From the NCBI RefSeq assembly GCF_016424485.1, contig NZ_JAELUP010000037.1, positions 22,079 to 86,078 on the forward strand: a stretch of 64,000 nucleotides of DNA, in the 5' to 3' direction. Source of the stretch: Paenibacillus roseus. GTDB taxonomy: Bacteria; Bacillota; Bacilli; Paenibacillales; Paenibacillaceae. Below, piece by piece: positions 1 to 8,995 of this stretch (position 1 is its first letter; the number at the start of each line of letters is the position of its first letter). The notes under the pieces were generated by a model. The model was given only the letters and a program-made list of their open reading frames with translations, made no database searches and was not told the origin of the DNA. The position numbers were made by a program, and so were the translations under genes.

Positions 1-149
1 GTGTTAATGCCCAAATCCTCAGCCAACTGGCGGACGGTCGGGAGCTTCTCCTGGGCCGCCAGTTCACCGGTCGCAATTCCGATCACGATCTGGTTGCGCA
101 GCTGTTCATATAGCGGGATTTCACTATCTAACTGCAATGAAATAAGCAT
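1..149 (-). CDS. GntR-family transcriptional regulator, YtrA-like (N-terminal part)
   Basis: The minus strand from an ATG at 149 reads into the window edge and gives 49 residues of a winged-helix GntR domain, with the typical opening (IPLYEQLRNQIVIGIATGEL) followed by LPTVRQLAEDLGIN. Such short-effector-domain regulators usually repress a neighbouring ABC transporter operon and their own gene. A good ribosome binding site (AGGTGG) lies about 10 bases upstream of the start. The rest of the gene is outside the window, so the effector domain and the target cannot be judged. It is divergent from the sugar transporter that starts at 478, but nothing shows that it regulates that operon. Confidence 0.85.
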   Translation of the reverse strand, partial: MLISLQLDSEIPLYEQLRNQIVIGIATGELAAQEKLPTVRQLAEDLGIN

Positions 150-175
150 AATTGCGCTTCACCACCTAAGTAACT

Positions 176-200
176 TTTGTATTACATATTATAATACAAA
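176..200. promoter_or_regulatory. Perfect inverted repeat, likely GntR operator over the regulator promoter
   Basis: Two perfect 9-base arms, TTTGTATTA and TAATACAAA, are separated by 7 bases. The repeat contains a TATAAT-like -10 for the minus-strand gntR gene and lies 27 bases upstream of its start codon. Autoregulation through such a palindrome is usual for YtrA-type GntR proteins; the binding itself is inferred. Confidence 0.6.
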
Positions 201-477
201 CAATACTTAAAATTTGCAACCCTACCCTTAAAATTTAACCGTGTACGGATGAAGTTGTAAGCTTAGGCATGTGTGAACCTTCAGCCTCTCTATTGCATGG
301 ATTTATGGTGGGAGTCAGAATGCGCGTTATGAGCAGCCCCTGGGCGCGTCCGCTTAGTGCAAAACGGCATCGCTACTTAAATTATCTAAGGATTATAAAA
401 ATTAATCCATTTAGATTCCAAATGAACCCCGTTAAGATCAATGGTAACCGCATCAATACTAACGGGCAGGTGAGAAC

Positions 478-1962
478 ATGAACGAGCTTCTGCGATTGGA
501 CGGAATAATGAAAGCGTTCCCGGGTGTGAAAGCATTGCAGGATGTACAGTTTGATGTAAGAAAAGGAGAAGTCGTTTCTCTTATGGGAGAGAACGGTGCG
601 GGAAAATCAACGCTTATTAAAATATTAGCCGGAGTTTACCGGAAGGATGCCGGAACCATTCAATTTGACGGCCAGCGTGTCGAGATTGAATCACCCCTCC
701 ATTCTCAAAGTCTCGGTATCAGTGTCATGTTCCAGGAACTGAATTTACTGCCGAATCTTAGCGTGGCGGAAAATATATTTGCAGGACGGGAAAAAGGGAA
801 GTTTGGCTTATTTGACAAGCTCGGCACGAAAAAGGAAGCGCTCCGCTATATGAATGAGGTGGGGCTGAATTGCCCGCCGCATACGCTGGTTCGTGAGCTT
901 TCCGTTTCACAAAGACAAATGGTTGAATTCGCTAAAGCGCTATCCATTCAATCCAGGCTCATTATTTTGGATGAGCCAACCTCTTCTCTGACAGATCGAG
1001 AGGCAGAGAAATTATTTGAAATCGTAAAAAAGTTGAAAAGAGATGGCGTTTCGATTGTTTTTGTATCCCACAAGTTGAAAGAAGTCCAGATGATATCCGA
1101 CAGGGTCCATATTTTGAGAGATGGTGCTTACGTAGGCTGTCTTGAAAAAGGGGAAATCACAGAGGACAAAATTATTCAATTAATGGTCGGGAGAACGCTG
1201 GAGAACATATTTGAGAAAACGCCTACCGAAATTGGGGATGAAGTACTTGAAGTTAAAGGGTTGCATGTGCCGGGCAAGCTGAAGAACATTAGTTTTTCGG
1301 TTCGAAAAGGCGAAATTGTCGGATTTGCAGGGCTGGTGGGAGCCGGTCGTACCGAAGTTATGCGCGCTGTTATGGGGGTTGATAAACGCAGCAGCGGCCA
1401 GATTTTCATAGAAGGTGAGGAAGTGCAAATTACGTCGCCAAGCCAGGCTATCCAGCATGGCATCGGTTTAGTGCCGGAGGATCGCAAGCAGCACGGCCTG
1501 ATTCTTGGACTGAGTGTCAAAAAAAACATTTCGTTGTCTGCCTTGAAACAGTTGACCCGAGCAGGTATTTTATCCAGATCGGCAGAGGATCAGCTGGCGA
1601 ATGAATACATTGATAAGCTTCGTATTAAAACGCCGCATAAAGATCAGAGAGCCGGCAACCTGAGCGGCGGAAATCAACAAAAGATTGTCATTTCCAAATG
1701 GTTGGCTACTCATCCACGGGTGCTTATTTTAGATGAGCCTACGCGAGGCATTGATGTAGGCGCAAAAAAAGAGATCTACACCTTGATGTCCCAATTAGCC
1801 CAGCAAGGTGTGGCCATTATTATGATTAGCTCCGAGATGCCGGAGATTCTCGGGATGAGTGACCGCATTATCGTGATGCATGAAGGAGAAATAAAAGGAA
1901 CATTAGACCGGGAGTCTGCAACGCAGGAAAAAATATTGGAACTTGCACTTAAGGGGGCGTAA
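478..1962 (+). CDS. Sugar ABC transporter ATP-binding protein (RbsA/MglA/XylG family)
   Basis: This 494-residue protein is a tandem-duplicated ATPase of the carbohydrate uptake transporter 2 class, which energises import of monosaccharides such as ribose, galactose or xylose. The first half has Walker A GENGAGKST at residues 37-45, signature LSVSQRQ and Walker B LIILDEPTSSL. The second half has a degenerate P-loop (GLVGAGRTE), an intact LSGGNQQ signature and LILDEPTRGIDVGA. The degenerate second P-loop is normal for this family. The gene starts 3 bases before the permease is reached, and a binding-protein gene follows, so 478-4032 looks like one operon. The transported sugar cannot be named from sequence alone. 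Confidence 0.95.
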   Translation: MNELLRLDGIMKAFPGVKALQDVQFDVRKGEVVSLMGENGAGKSTLIKILAGVYRKDAGTIQFDGQRVEIESPLHSQSLGISVMFQELNLLPNLSVAENIFAGREKGKFGLFDKLGTKKEALRYMNEVGLNCPPHTLVRELSVSQRQMVEFAKALSIQSRLIILDEPTSSLTDREAEKLFEIVKKLKRDGVSIVFVSHKLKEVQMISDRVHILRDGAYVGCLEKGEITEDKIIQLMVGRTLENIFEKTPTEIGDEVLEVKGLHVPGKLKNISFSVRKGEIVGFAGLVGAGRTEVMRAVMGVDKRSSGQIFIEGEEVQITSPSQAIQHGIGLVPEDRKQHGLILGLSVKKNISLSALKQLTRAGILSRSAEDQLANEYIDKLRIKTPHKDQRAGNLSGGNQQKIVISKWLATHPRVLILDEPTRGIDVGAKKEIYTLMSQLAQQGVAIIMISSEMPEILGMSDRIIVMHEGEIKGTLDRESATQEKILELALKGA

Positions 1963-1965
1963 GCA

Positions 1966-2958
1966 GTGGAGACCGAAAAAATGACCTCTACCCCAATAGG
2001 GAAAGTAAAAGACAGTATGCTTAAATTGTTCAGAGGGTCAAATGACATCTTAGGCGTTTTCCTGATTTTGTTTGGCCTTTGTGTCGTAATGACGTTTGCT
2101 TCAGACAATTTTTTAACAGTAGATAATTTATCCTCTGTTGCCAGAGCATTTTCATTTGTAGCCATTATGGCGATCGGGATGACGATCGTCATCATAACCG
2201 GCGGCATCGATATGTCTGTTGGCTCCATATTTGCATTTGCCGGCGTCATTACCGCTTATAGCTATTCAAATCTTCAACTTGCGCTGCCATTATGCATTCT
2301 GCTGGGCGTCATTGGCGGAGCAATATTTGGTTTCATTAATGGTCTGCTCATTAACGAGTGCAATCTTCCCCCGTTTATCGCCACATTGGGAACCATGAGT
2401 GTAGCCAGAGGCTTATCCTACGCCATTACGAGCGGCTTTCCGATCAGCATGCCGTCGTCATTTAACCAGCTCGGGCAAGGCATGATATTTAATATCCCTT
2501 ACCCCATCATTTTAATGATTGTGCTCGCTATTATCTTCACCTTTGTCCTTAATAAAATGATATTTGGTCGCCATGTATACGCCGTAGGCGGGAGTGAAGA
2601 GGCTTCCGCGATTTCCGGCATCAAAGTAAAACGTGTCAAATTAGCCGTTTATTCGATTTCGGGTTTTCTAAGCGCAATCGCCGGGATCATCATGACGGCC
2701 AGATTAGGGGTAGCCCAATCGACAGCAGGGCTTGGCTATGAACTCGATGTGATTGCTGCGGTCATTATCGGCGGCGCCAGCTTCTCTGGCGGCAAAGGAA
2801 CGATTGTGGGGGCTATTCTTGGCGCAGCCATTATGGGCGTGCTGCGCAACGGTCTTGTTTTGCTCAATGTATCGGCTTACTGGCAGCAAACCGTCATTGG
2901 TCTTGTTATCATCATTGCAGTGACAATCGACCAGCTGCGGTACAAGAAAAAAGCGTGA
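1966..2958 (+). CDS. Sugar ABC transporter permease (RbsC-like)
   Basis: A 330-residue, highly hydrophobic protein of the BPD_transp_2 family that forms the membrane channel of the importer. Conserved blocks GGIDMSVGSIFAFAG and the cytoplasmic coupling segment EEASAISGIKVKRVK are visible, with GGASFSGGKGT near the C-terminus. It probably has eight to ten membrane helices and acts as a homodimer with the ATPase encoded 3 bases upstream. The chosen start is GTG, because AAGGGGG lies 9 bases before it; an in-frame ATG at 1981 is the alternative. Confidence 0.93.
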   Translation: METEKMTSTPIGKVKDSMLKLFRGSNDILGVFLILFGLCVVMTFASDNFLTVDNLSSVARAFSFVAIMAIGMTIVIITGGIDMSVGSIFAFAGVITAYSYSNLQLALPLCILLGVIGGAIFGFINGLLINECNLPPFIATLGTMSVARGLSYAITSGFPISMPSSFNQLGQGMIFNIPYPIILMIVLAIIFTFVLNKMIFGRHVYAVGGSEEASAISGIKVKRVKLAVYSISGFLSAIAGIIMTARLGVAQSTAGLGYELDVIAAVIIGGASFSGGKGTIVGAILGAAIMGVLRNGLVLLNVSAYWQQTVIGLVIIIAVTIDQLRYKKKA

Positions 2959-3060
2959 TCCTCATGTTCTGAGAGGGGGTGAGGCAAGGCAGCGCAAGCG
3001 TTATCGCTTTTTTAAGTTTTGCAATTTTGCTTTATTCAATCATTTCAGGAGGGTTGATTC

Positions 3061-4032
3061 ATGAAAAAAATCGTGATGGCACTTGTTTTAACTATGCTTG
3101 TATCAGCTTTGGCGGCATGCAGTACATCATCGGATACAAAAAAGACGCAAGCCGGCGAAAAAAAGCTGACAATTGCTGTAGTGCCAAAGGCACTGGATAA
3201 CGCTGTATTCCTCGATTCCAAAGATGGCGCTGAAGCAGCGGGCAAGGAGATCGGCGTAGAGGTGATCTGGACGGGTCCAACGAAATCGGATGCCGCAGAG
3301 CAGGTTCAGGTCGTTGAAGGTCTGATTCAAAAGAAAGTGGATGGCATCTTGATTAGCGTCATTGATCCGAATGCGTTAAAGGATGTGATTAACAAAGCTG
3401 TAGACGCTGGCATCAAAGTTGCGACCTTTGATTCCGACTCCCCTGACTCCAAGCGTTCCTTTTATGCGGGTACGGAGAACTTCAGCTTAGGCAAGCAGCT
3501 CGGAGAAGCCTTTGCCAAGTTGGCAGAGGGCAAAGGTACCGTAAAGCTTGCGACACTGACAGGCGTGCCGGGTTCCTTCAACCTGGAGCAGCGGATCAAA
3601 GGATTTAAGGAAGGCGCCGCTGGCGTGGACATCGAATATTTGCCTGTTCAGGCTTCTGACGACGATGTTAACAAGGCTGTAACGGTATTGGAGCAATATA
3701 CACAAGCTAACTCCGATTTGAATGCCTGGTTTGTAGTCGGCGCCTGGCCGTTCCTGACACCTACCGAAACCTTGCCGACGCTCAAGAAGTTTGCAGGAAA
3801 TGGCGGCATTATCGTATCTGTCGATTCCTTCTACCCGATGCTTCAATATGTAAAGGAAGGCACCGTTAAAGTTGAAATTGGCCAGGATTTTATCCAAATG
3901 GGTGCATTGGGAGTTAAAAATCTGGTAAAAGCTATCAATGGGGAACAGGTGGAGCCCTTTATTGATACAGGAACGGTTTATGTCGATGAGACAAATGTCG
4001 AGGAAGTATTAAAAAATACAAAGCCTTGGTAA
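3061..4032 (+). CDS. Sugar-binding lipoprotein of the ABC importer (RbsB-like)
   Basis: A 323-residue periplasmic-binding-protein-type-1 lipoprotein. A signal peptide ends in the lipobox LAAC with the lipidated cysteine at residue 20, so it should be anchored to the outer face of the membrane and deliver substrate to the permease. The mature part shows the family pattern PKALDNAVFLDSKDGAE, KVDGILISVIDPN and DAGIKVATFDSDSPDSKR, the last lining the sugar cleft. A strong RBS (AGGAGG) precedes the ATG. It closes the transporter operon. It is clearly paralogous to the lipoprotein at 4407-5447, sharing the same motifs, which suggests that both recognise the same or a related sugar. Confidence 0.93.
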   Translation: MKKIVMALVLTMLVSALAACSTSSDTKKTQAGEKKLTIAVVPKALDNAVFLDSKDGAEAAGKEIGVEVIWTGPTKSDAAEQVQVVEGLIQKKVDGILISVIDPNALKDVINKAVDAGIKVATFDSDSPDSKRSFYAGTENFSLGKQLGEAFAKLAEGKGTVKLATLTGVPGSFNLEQRIKGFKEGAAGVDIEYLPVQASDDDVNKAVTVLEQYTQANSDLNAWFVVGAWPFLTPTETLPTLKKFAGNGGIIVSVDSFYPMLQYVKEGTVKVEIGQDFIQMGALGVKNLVKAINGEQVEPFIDTGTVYVDETNVEEVLKNTKPW

Positions 4033-4054
4033 TAAGCTATGCCACACAAAGAGT

Positions 4055-4090
4055 AGAGGGGAATGGATATTCATTCCTCTCTATTCTTTT
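4055..4090 (+). terminator. Rho-independent terminator of the ABC transporter operon
   Basis: An 11-base stem with one G-T pair (4055-4065 with 4072-4082), a 6-base loop and a T-rich tail lie 23 bases after the binding-protein stop codon. Confidence 0.75.
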
Positions 4091-4098
4091 TAATCATT

Positions 4099-4329
4099 CC
4101 CTAAAATGGATCAAAACCAGAATTAGTGCTTGACCTCTAGGTGGAGGGGACGCTGCGTGGCAGAGGATTCTTCCGATCGCTGTTAAAGCCCGATTCCTTG
4201 ATTTCATGGAAGTTTGCAGGGGGAATCGGGCCTTAAAGGCGACCACGTTCGTTTCTCCAGAATTCCTCTGCCCCTTCGCTGCTCTCTCCTGTTTGTCAAG
4301 CACTGATTTTAAGGTTGAGCCCCTAAAAT
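4099..4329. repeat. MITE-like palindromic element flanked by 9-base direct repeats
   Basis: The 9-base sequence CCCTAAAAT occurs at 4099-4107 and again at 4321-4329. The 213 bases between them form an imperfect giant palindrome. The outer ends match in about 20 of 27 positions (AGTGCTTGAC at 4125-4134 against GTCAAGCACT at 4295-4304). There are inner arms at 4159-4170/4260-4272 and at 4183-4197/4222-4236 (14 of 15). Terminal inverted repeats plus a short target duplication are what a miniature transposable element would leave. No transposase is encoded, and the only long reading frame in it (minus strand) is a by-product of the palindrome. Confidence 0.6.
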
Positions 4330-4348
4330 AATGCATATTTTAAATTTA

Positions 4349-4384
4349 TATAATAAAATAGGTACATTGTTGTAAACGATATTT
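4349..4384 (+). promoter_or_regulatory. Possible promoter and cre-like site before the sensor module
   Basis: A TATAAT -10 at 4349-4354 is followed at 4371-4384 by TGTAAACGATATTT, which matches 12 of 14 positions of the CcpA catabolite-response element. A site just downstream of the start of transcription would act as a roadblock. No good -35 is seen, so the call is tentative. Confidence 0.35.
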
Positions 4385-4406
4385 CTCTTTTGGAAGGAGT
4401 CAGCGC

Positions 4407-5447
4407 ATGCGATTTTCCCCAATTATTTTACTAATCGTATGGTTCATAAGCGGTTGTGAAAGCGATTCCAATAAAATAGTAATGAACCTTTCTGCGCCCA
4501 CAGCGGAGACAAATCATGTCAACCCGACGAACACGGACACTAAGCCCAAGGACATGATCATCTCCTATATCCCCAAGTCGCTCGACAACCCGGTATTTCT
4601 GGAGACTAAGGATGAAGCGGAGCGGATAAGCCGTCAGTATGGGGTGAAAATGGAGTGGATGGCTCCCATGAATACGCAGACTGCAGGACAAGAAAAAATT
4701 ATGGAAAGTCTCATTCGCCGTAAAGTGGACGGTATCGTGGTCAGTTGCATCGACTCGGATCGATTGAGTCCGCATATCGATAGAGCGATTGATGCAGGAA
4801 TCAAGGTCGCGACCTTTGACTCCGATTGTCCAAACAGCAAGCGGCTATTTTACGTTGGCACCAACAATTATGAGATCGGCAAGGCAAGCGCCTATCGAAT
4901 GCTGAACACATTAGAAGCAAATGGGAAAATGGATAAACCTTTAAAAGCGCTCATCATGACTGGGGATAAGGAAAGCTTGAATTTGAATGAACGTCTTAGG
5001 GGCTTTCAGGATGTTCTGAATGCGGCTGTCACAGTGGACTACCAGGCCGTGCTTGAATGTATGGACGATCTTACATTAGCGGGTGAATTGCTGGAAACCT
5101 ATATCCGAACAAACGATGATATTGATTTATTTTTCAGCACTGGCGGATGGCCGCTGCTTGTCCCTGTGGATGCGCTCCCGGAATATCGGAAATGGCGGGA
5201 GAAAGGCGGCCTGGCCGTTGTCGTCGATACCTTTTACCCGATGGTTCTTGCCGCAAAAGAAGGGATGGCCGATCATTTGATCGGGCAGGAATTTACGATG
5301 ATGGGCAGATGGAGCATGGAGCATATGGTGGAAGCGATACGGGGAAAGAGGATGACGCAGACCGAGTACTTTACCAACATCGAGTATGCCGATCAAAGCA
5401 ACTTTGATAAGCTGCTGCTCATCAAGGAACCGTGGGAGATAAAATAA
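4407..5447 (+). CDS. Second sugar-binding lipoprotein, probable sensory partner of the histidine kinase
   Basis: A 346-residue binding-protein-type-1 lipoprotein with a short signal peptide and lipobox ISGC (cysteine 17). It repeats the motif set of the transporter binding protein at 3061-4032 (PKSLDNPVFLETKDEAE, KVDGIVVSCID, DAGIKVATFDSDCPNSKR) but is more divergent and carries a longer linker after the cysteine. It is separated from the transporter by a terminator and has its own RBS (GGAAGGAG). The kinase start codon lies 2 bases after its stop. In clostridia, XylFII is such a duplicate and docks on the kinase LytS to report xylose. By analogy this protein probably presents sugar to the kinase rather than to the permease; that role is inferred. 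Confidence 0.85.
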   Translation: MRFSPIILLIVWFISGCESDSNKIVMNLSAPTAETNHVNPTNTDTKPKDMIISYIPKSLDNPVFLETKDEAERISRQYGVKMEWMAPMNTQTAGQEKIMESLIRRKVDGIVVSCIDSDRLSPHIDRAIDAGIKVATFDSDCPNSKRLFYVGTNNYEIGKASAYRMLNTLEANGKMDKPLKALIMTGDKESLNLNERLRGFQDVLNAAVTVDYQAVLECMDDLTLAGELLETYIRTNDDIDLFFSTGGWPLLVPVDALPEYRKWREKGGLAVVVDTFYPMVLAAKEGMADHLIGQEFTMMGRWSMEHMVEAIRGKRMTQTEYFTNIEYADQSNFDKLLLIKEPWEIK

Positions 5448-5449
5448 AC

Positions 5450-7219
5450 ATGAAAAAAATAATTGCTTCGAGCATGAAGGTGAAGCTGATCATATGCATT
5501 ACCACCATCAGTATCGTACCCATTATGATTCTCGGCTATATATCCTATCAATTCTATATTAAAAATCTGCAAGAAAATACAATCTTGTATTCTGCTGAGG
5601 TCATTGCCCGGGTGGACAAAACGATTGAAACCTACGTCAGCGATATTATCAATATATTGAATTTTCGGAACGACTACTATTTATTGCATTATCTCAAACT
5701 TACGGAAGCGGGGAATATAGATAATAATCGCAAGTATACGGTTCGCATGCTGGAGCAATTCAATCAATACAAAATGATGAAAACAGACCTTGAGGATATT
5801 CGTATTGTGATGGAAAATGGCTATACGATAGGCTCGATGGGTCAATATTGGGACGATCAAAGTGATGCATTTTTTAAATTGATAAAAGACAAACCGACAG
5901 ATGAAGCGATTATTATGGCCCCGCATCAAAATTTGCTTAATGAGAACGTATTTACGATATGCAAAGGAATCAACGCTTCTTCCTTGCATCAACTCAGCGC
6001 CATTTGCATTGATGTGAATACAGAGTTTTTGAACCGTATTGTGAAGGATATTAATATGGGGGCTCGTGGTTATGTGTATTTAACCGACGACCAAGGCAAA
6101 GTGATCTATCAGCCAGTTCGCTCGGATCATTTGAGACATCACAAAGTTATTATCGATCATAAAAAGCTGGGAAACGATGAGAGCGGCAGCTTCATACATA
6201 CCATTCAGAATCAGGAATATATTGTAACATTCATCGCTTCAAGCTTAACAGGCTGGCGAATCGTTGGCGTATCATTAGAATCAGAGTTGGCCAAGGGTGT
6301 GGATCGAATACGCAGCATAACGGTGTTGGTCATCGCTATTTGCATTGTGGCCGTGATTTTAATCTCTATCTATATGACCAATCGAATGACAAAGCCGATA
6401 AAGGCGCTCCAGGAGCTCGCGTCTACGGCAGCAGATAAAAACTTCACCGATCATGCCACTGTACAAGGCAGAGATGAAATCGGCTATCTCGCACTAAGCT
6501 TCAACCGGATGATAACAAGAATCCGTGAGCTAATGGATCAGATTGTCGAAGATAAGGACCATATTCGCAAGATGGAAATTAAAGCTATGCAGGAAATGAT
6601 CAAGCCGCACTTCGTATACAATACACTTGATTCCATTATTGGGCTGCTCGAAAGCAACCGGATCGATGATGCGTTGGATATGATTGAAGCGCTCGGCAAG
6701 CTGTTTCGCACAAGTCTCAGTCATGGCAAAGAAATGATCCCCATCCATGAAGAAGTGGATCATGTGCTCACGTACATCCGCATTCAACAATTTCGCTTTT
6801 TTAATAAATTCGACTATGGGGCGAATATCGATTCTTCCATACGTACCTGTCAGACAGTCAAGCTAATTTTGCAGCCGCTCGTTGAGAATAGCATCTATCA
6901 TGGCATCAGAGGAATTGAGAGCCGAGGTCGAATTGAAATTAAAGGATATCAACAAGCAGAGCATCTTGTGCTGGAGGTTCTCGACAATGGGGCAGGCATC
7001 GAGAACACCAGGCTGCGGCATATTAATCACGTCCTTGCCGGCAGAACCAGTGTTACGGATGCATCTGATTATTTTGGCATTCGCAACGTCAATGAGAGAA
7101 TCAAGCTTGCATTCGGGAGTGAATTTGGCCTGATGCTGGAGCAAGCGCCGGGCGGAGGTACAAAAGCCGTCGTTCGGTTACCGTTAACTAAGGATTCTAA
7201 TGGAGGAATTCATTTATGA
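5450..7219 (+). CDS. Sensor histidine kinase, YesM/LytS-like
   Basis: A 589-residue membrane kinase. Helices at about residues 12-34 and 290-311 enclose an extracellular sensing region of about 255 residues. HAMP and a linker follow, then the His_kinase domain with PHFVYNTLDS (phospho-accepting H387 in place within the family motif), and a HATPase_c domain with PLVENSIYHG and DNGAGI. The ATG at 5450 was chosen because GGGAGA lies 10 bases upstream; an in-frame GTG at 5432 lies inside the previous gene. The stop overlaps the regulator start by 4 bases, so the two are translationally coupled. It should phosphorylate that regulator in response to a sugar-loaded lipoprotein. Confidence 0.92.
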   Translation: MKKIIASSMKVKLIICITTISIVPIMILGYISYQFYIKNLQENTILYSAEVIARVDKTIETYVSDIINILNFRNDYYLLHYLKLTEAGNIDNNRKYTVRMLEQFNQYKMMKTDLEDIRIVMENGYTIGSMGQYWDDQSDAFFKLIKDKPTDEAIIMAPHQNLLNENVFTICKGINASSLHQLSAICIDVNTEFLNRIVKDINMGARGYVYLTDDQGKVIYQPVRSDHLRHHKVIIDHKKLGNDESGSFIHTIQNQEYIVTFIASSLTGWRIVGVSLESELAKGVDRIRSITVLVIAICIVAVILISIYMTNRMTKPIKALQELASTAADKNFTDHATVQGRDEIGYLALSFNRMITRIRELMDQIVEDKDHIRKMEIKAMQEMIKPHFVYNTLDSIIGLLESNRIDDALDMIEALGKLFRTSLSHGKEMIPIHEEVDHVLTYIRIQQFRFFNKFDYGANIDSSIRTCQTVKLILQPLVENSIYHGIRGIESRGRIEIKGYQQAEHLVLEVLDNGAGIENTRLRHINHVLAGRTSVTDASDYFGIRNVNERIKLAFGSEFGLMLEQAPGGGTKAVVRLPLTKDSNGGIHL

Positions 7220-8829
7220 TACGGGTACTGGTCGTGGAAGATGAGGATATGATTAGGGAAAAGATAAAACATAATATAGATTGGCACGGAAACGGGTTTG
7301 GGGAAATCTATGAAGCAGCTAACGGGGCTGAAGCTTGGGAGCTGTTCCAACAACATCGGCCTGAAATTGTAATTACCGACATTCAAATGCCGGAGATGGA
7401 TGGGATTGTGCTAACGGAAAAAATTAAACAGGCCTACCCCGATTGCAAGGTTGTCATTATTTCAGGTCATGCAGAATTTGATTACGCCAAGGAATCCATT
7501 CGATTGAAAGTGAGTGATTATATTTTAAAACCCTTTCGATCCCGTAATTTGTTGGCCAAGGTGTTAAAGGTAAAAGAAGAAATTGATTCTTCGCAGCTTG
7601 ACGTGCAAGAACGGGAAATTATGAGAAGGCAGCTAATAGAAAATCGCAAGTTATTACAGGAAAAGTTTTTTCGGGATTTGCTTAGTCATTGTGTCGTACA
7701 TGAGCCTTATAAGCAAATATCCTTTTTGGGACTGGAAGAGCTGCAATCCTGTTCCTATCATACCGTCGTCTTGCAAATTGATTTCCCCCCGGGCGATACT
7801 CAACATGAAGATTTATATATTTACAACCTGATTCTATATCAATGGATCGAGCGTAAAATACAGGACAGCGAGCAAAAATTCTTTATTATCAACTATAAGC
7901 TGGACCAACTCGTTCTTATCGGATTTGCTCATATGCACACATGGTCTTCCTTATTAGAGGGGTGGATCGAGCAGGCGTGGATGGAAAAAGGGTGCCGGTT
8001 GACCGCAGGCATCGGGAGCAGGTGCGACTCGCTGCTGGAGATGCACGGCTCCTACCAGGAGGCTTGCAGCGCGGTTGCCTTAAGCACTATTCACGGCAAG
8101 GGAATCGTATTTACCTATAACGATCTTAACAGTGAACGGGAGCAGTACAGCAAGCAGTTGCAAATGCTGGTCGAGCATAAATTGTACCGGCAAATGAAAT
8201 TCGGGCTGTTTCAAGACATTAAGTCTGATATTAAAGAGATTTTGGAAGAAATTAAACAGGCTCGTTTGAATGCAGAGGCTTCAAGCAATATTATTAACCA
8301 TATGCTGCTGCTGGCATATAAAGCGATTAGTGAATTAGGGTTTAATGCGTTTTATTTGGCTGGCCGGGAAGATTTGTATCGCGTAGATGTTCATGACTTC
8401 CACGATTTTGAAGCCTTGTATGATCATATTTGTCAAATCTTTGAGCATTTCACCGAGCTTATCCAAACGAAATTGGAAAACCGGAACGTCTCTCTGGTCA
8501 TGACGATCAAGCAGTATATTGATGAGCATTACAACAAGCATATTACCTTAACCTCGCTTGCCAAAGAATACAACATAAGCTCCAGCTACCTCAGCATCTT
8601 GTTTCGGGAACAAACTTCCCAGAACTTTATGGATTATTTGATGAATGTCCGCATACAGAGAGCCAAGGAGTTGCTGCGGACGAGCGATTTGAGGATTTAC
8701 GAAATTGCTGAACGGATCGGTTATCGAGACGCGTATTACTTTAGTACGGCCTTTAAAAAAGCAGTAGGCATTAATCCAACTGAGTATAGAGAGTATTTGG
8801 ATACGGGTGGAAGCCGTGCAGCAGAGTGA
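7216..8829 (+). CDS. Response regulator, YesN-like, with AraC-type DNA-binding domain
   Basis: A 537-residue regulator. The receiver domain (residues 1-125) has the acidic pair E8/D9 and phospho-acceptor D55 in ITDIQMPEMDG. A long, poorly conserved middle region follows, and the last 100 residues form two helix-turn-helix motifs of the AraC class (LTSLAKEYNISSSYLSILFR and IYEIAERIGYRDAYYFSTAF). Regulators of this type normally activate an adjacent carbohydrate transport operon, here most likely the ABC importer at 478-4032. It overlaps the kinase gene by 4 bases. No strong terminator follows it. Confidence 0.93.
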   Translation: MIRVLVVEDEDMIREKIKHNIDWHGNGFGEIYEAANGAEAWELFQQHRPEIVITDIQMPEMDGIVLTEKIKQAYPDCKVVIISGHAEFDYAKESIRLKVSDYILKPFRSRNLLAKVLKVKEEIDSSQLDVQEREIMRRQLIENRKLLQEKFFRDLLSHCVVHEPYKQISFLGLEELQSCSYHTVVLQIDFPPGDTQHEDLYIYNLILYQWIERKIQDSEQKFFIINYKLDQLVLIGFAHMHTWSSLLEGWIEQAWMEKGCRLTAGIGSRCDSLLEMHGSYQEACSAVALSTIHGKGIVFTYNDLNSEREQYSKQLQMLVEHKLYRQMKFGLFQDIKSDIKEILEEIKQARLNAEASSNIINHMLLLAYKAISELGFNAFYLAGREDLYRVDVHDFHDFEALYDHICQIFEHFTELIQTKLENRNVSLVMTIKQYIDEHYNKHITLTSLAKEYNISSSYLSILFREQTSQNFMDYLMNVRIQRAKELLRTSDLRIYEIAERIGYRDAYYFSTAFKKAVGINPTEYREYLDTGGSRAAE

Positions 8830-8961
8830 TTATCGGATAATTATCTGCGTCAAGTCACACCATCGACACATCAAGCGTACCATAAATTTCATAAAGTTCC
8901 ATCGAAAACGGTTCCAAAACCCCCCTGTCGAATATTGTTTTTATTTTTTATGAATTTCTTA

Positions 8962-8989
8962 TTGATATCTGGGGAGTTTATGTTATTAT
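8962..8989 (+). promoter_or_regulatory. Promoter upstream of the candidate structured RNA
   Basis: TTGATA (8962-8967), a 16-base spacer and an extended -10 (TG followed by TATTAT at 8984-8989) would start transcription at about 8996. It precedes no nearby reading frame. Confidence 0.55.
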
Positions 8990-8995
8990 GATATT

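Noticed and set aside
269..481. Short + strand frame before the ABC transporter
   Set aside because: No RBS, unlikely composition, and it overlaps the transporter RBS and start.
509..522. cre-like site in the start of the ABC ATPase gene
   Set aside because: It matches 12 of 14 positions but lies in conserved coding sequence, so chance is likely.
4094..4336. Minus-strand 80-codon frame
   Set aside because: It coincides with the palindromic MITE-like element, has no RBS and no recognisable family.
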